NCBI GenBank assembly: GCA_021297985.1
Contig: JAJTGU010000003.1
Coordinates: forward strand, 1-62,979
DNA from: Rubrivivax sp.
GTDB lineage: Bacteria > Pseudomonadota > Gammaproteobacteria > Burkholderiales > Burkholderiaceae_C
Direction: 5' to 3'
Length of the DNA stretch: 62,979 nt
Shown here: positions 61,569 to 62,979 of the stretch, in pieces
Position numbering within the stretch: the stretch's first letter is position 1
Layout of the letters: each line of letters opens with the position of its first letter
The notes under the pieces: model-generated
Database searches by the model: none
Told to the model about the DNA's origin: nothing
What the model saw: the letters and a program-made list of their open reading frames with translations, nothing else
Made by a program: the position numbers and the translations under genes

Positions 61569-62979
61569 GTGAACCTCCTGCCGCATCTTCCGCCGTTGCA
61601 AAGCCGCATCGCGGTCGACGGACCGACGTTCGCCGCCAACCGCGAGGCGATGCTCGTCCGGCTGGCCGCGGTGCAGGCGCTGCAGGCCCAGGTCGTGGCG
61701 GCATCGGCCGCCAAGGCCGCGAAGTTCGAGTCCCGCGGCCAGCTGCTGCCGCGCGAACGGGTGGCACGGCTGATCGACCCGGGCTCGGACTTCCTGGAGC
61801 TCAGCCCATTGGCCGGACTGGGCCTGCACGACGACGACGGCAAGAAGACCGTGCTCGGGGGCGGCTCCATCGTCGGCATCGGCCAGGTCGCCGGGCGGCG
61901 CGCCGTGGTCTCGGCCAGCGACAGCGCGCTCAAGGGCGGCACCGTCGCGCCGATGGGGCTGAAGAAGGCACTTCGCGCGCAGCAGATCGCGCTCGAGAAC
62001 AAGCTGCCGCTGGTGTACCTCGTCGAGAGCGGCGGCGCGAACCTGATGTACCAGGCCGAGATCTTTGTCGAGGGCGGACGCAGCTTCGCCAACCAGGCGC
62101 GGCTGTCGGCCGCCGGCATCCTGCAGGTCGCCGTCGTGCATGGCGCGTCGACGGCCGGTGGCGCCTACCTGCCCGGCCTGTCGGACATCGTCGTGCTGGT
62201 GGACGGCCGCAGCAGCATCTCCCTGGCCGGCCCGCCGCTGGTGAAGGCCGCGATCGGCGAGGACTGCAGCGAGGACGAGCTCGGTGGCGCCCGCCTGCAC
62301 GCGGAGGTCACCGGCCTGGGCGAGCACCTGGCGGTGGACGACGCCCACGCGATCGCGCTGGTGCGCGAGCTGTTTGCGATGCTGCCCTGGGACCCGGCCG
62401 CGTCGACGCTGCAGCACGAGCCGCCGCGTCACGCGACCGACGAACTGCTGGGCATCGTGCCGGCCGACGAGCGCGAACCCTATGACGCCCGCGAGCTGCT
62501 GGCCCGCCTGGTCGACGGCTCCCGCTTCCTCGAGTTCAAGTCCGGTTTCGGCAGCGACACGGTCTGCGGCAACGCACGCATCGAGGGCCATGCGGTCGGC
62601 ATCCTGGCCAACAACGGGCCGATCCAGCCCCAGGGCTCGGCCAAGGCGGCGCACTTCATCCAGTGGTGCGACAGCATGGGCATGCCGCTGGTCTTTGTGC
62701 AGAACACCACCGGCTACATGGTCGGCCGCGCGGCCGAGCAGGCCGGCGCCATCAAGCACGGCAGCAAGATGATCCAGGCCGTTGCCAACGCCCGGGTGCC
62801 CAAGTTCACGCTCGTGGTCGGTGGCAGCTTCGGCGCCGGCAACTACGGCATGTGCGGGCGCGGCTTCGACCCGCGCTTCATCTTTGCCTGGCCGAGTGCA
62901 CGCACCGCGGTGATGGGCGGCACCCAGGCGGCAATGGTCATGGACATCGTCAACCGCGCCAAGCTCGCGAAGCTGGGCC
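61569..62979 (+). CDS. Acyl-CoA carboxylase beta (carboxyltransferase) subunit, 3' end missing
   Basis: The first 470 residues of a carboxyltransferase of the methylcrotonyl/geranyl-CoA carboxylase group. Motifs: RGQLLPRERVARLIDPGSDFLELSPLAGLG, VSASDSALKGGTVAPMGLKK, LVESGGANL, GQVAVV-like QVAVVHGASTAGGAYLPGLSD, then FVQNTTGYMVGRAAEQAGAIKHGSKM and GSFGAGNYGMCGRGFDPRFIFAWPSARTAVMGG. The GTG at 61569 follows the SDR stop by 7 nt. With a LiuR-like regulator nearby, methylcrotonyl-CoA (leucine route) or geranyl-CoA (Atu route) are the candidate substrates. The biotin-carrying alpha subunit should lie beyond the window. Confidence 0.9.
   Translation, partial: MNLLPHLPPLQSRIAVDGPTFAANREAMLVRLAAVQALQAQVVAASAAKAAKFESRGQLLPRERVARLIDPGSDFLELSPLAGLGLHDDDGKKTVLGGGSIVGIGQVAGRRAVVSASDSALKGGTVAPMGLKKALRAQQIALENKLPLVYLVESGGANLMYQAEIFVEGGRSFANQARLSAAGILQVAVVHGASTAGGAYLPGLSDIVVLVDGRSSISLAGPPLVKAAIGEDCSEDELGGARLHAEVTGLGEHLAVDDAHAIALVRELFAMLPWDPAASTLQHEPPRHATDELLGIVPADEREPYDARELLARLVDGSRFLEFKSGFGSDTVCGNARIEGHAVGILANNGPIQPQGSAKAAHFIQWCDSMGMPLVFVQNTTGYMVGRAAEQAGAIKHGSKMIQAVANARVPKFTLVVGGSFGAGNYGMCGRGFDPRFIFAWPSARTAVMGGTQAAMVMDIVNRAKLAKLG

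Overview
The window is high-GC DNA coding densely on both strands. It most likely comes from a betaproteobacterium of the order Burkholderiales, near the Rubrivivax/Leptothrix/Ideonella group. This is inferred from gene content: three PEP-CTERM sorted proteins, a Bug-type (TctC) solute-binding protein, the run alaA-like/hom/thrC/moeA/moaD/moaE, a PIN-PhoH protein beside a Bcp peroxiredoxin, and a prpE/acuI pair. No rRNA, tRNA, CRISPR array, integrase or insertion sequence was seen. Both ends cut a gene.

Layout. 1-3.6 kb (minus): an export operon (DUF2147 protein, FtsX-like permease, ABC ATPase, HlyD adaptor, outer-membrane factor cut by the window edge). 3.8-10.9 kb: a TetR regulator divergent from a six-gene operon that encodes every step of CoA-dependent beta-oxidative shortening of ferulate-type hydroxycinnamates. 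Two matching palindromes lie in the shared promoter region. 11-18 kb: a LuxR/TPR regulator, a PEP-CTERM protein, a secreted subtilisin-like lipoprotein behind a c-di-GMP-I (GEMM) riboswitch, and a secreted alpha-amylase with a repeated palindrome in its upstream region. 18-21.5 kb (minus): eukaryote-type deoxyribose-phosphate aldolase with an ALDH16-type two-domain aldehyde dehydrogenase. 21.5-25.8 kb (minus): a periplasmic copper operon. 25.8-28.5 kb (minus): clpB with a heat-shock promoter.

28.5-38.2 kb (minus) is one tight run of ten genes. Homoserine dehydrogenase, threonine synthase and three molybdopterin genes lead directly, with overlapping or nearly overlapping reading frames, into a five-gene catabolic set: flavin reductase, NicX-like ring-cleavage dioxygenase, alpha/beta hydrolase, acyl-CoA-dehydrogenase-like flavoprotein and acyl-CoA ligase. 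I do not recognise this set as a described pathway. It is the best candidate here for an undescribed system.

38.2-52.3 kb: an aminotransferase, a Mth938-type protein, Bcp, PIN-PhoH, a very large membrane patatin, an M3 peptidase, a PEP-CTERM protein, and prpE/acuI. 52.4-63 kb: NlpC/P60 hydrolase, moaA, a MipA/OmpV protein, rlmB, a PEP-CTERM protein with a good sigma-54 promoter, a caspase/SUMF1 fusion, a DUF1624 membrane protein, and a LiuR-like MerR regulator with an SCP2 protein. These last two are divergent from an enoyl-CoA-reductase-like SDR and an acyl-CoA carboxylase beta subunit (cut by the window end), with a LiuR-type palindrome between them.

Limits: all functions come from reading motifs and family resemblance by eye; no database search was run. 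Several start codons (TTG/GTG) are judged from overlap, Shine-Dalgarno sequence and family N-termini.
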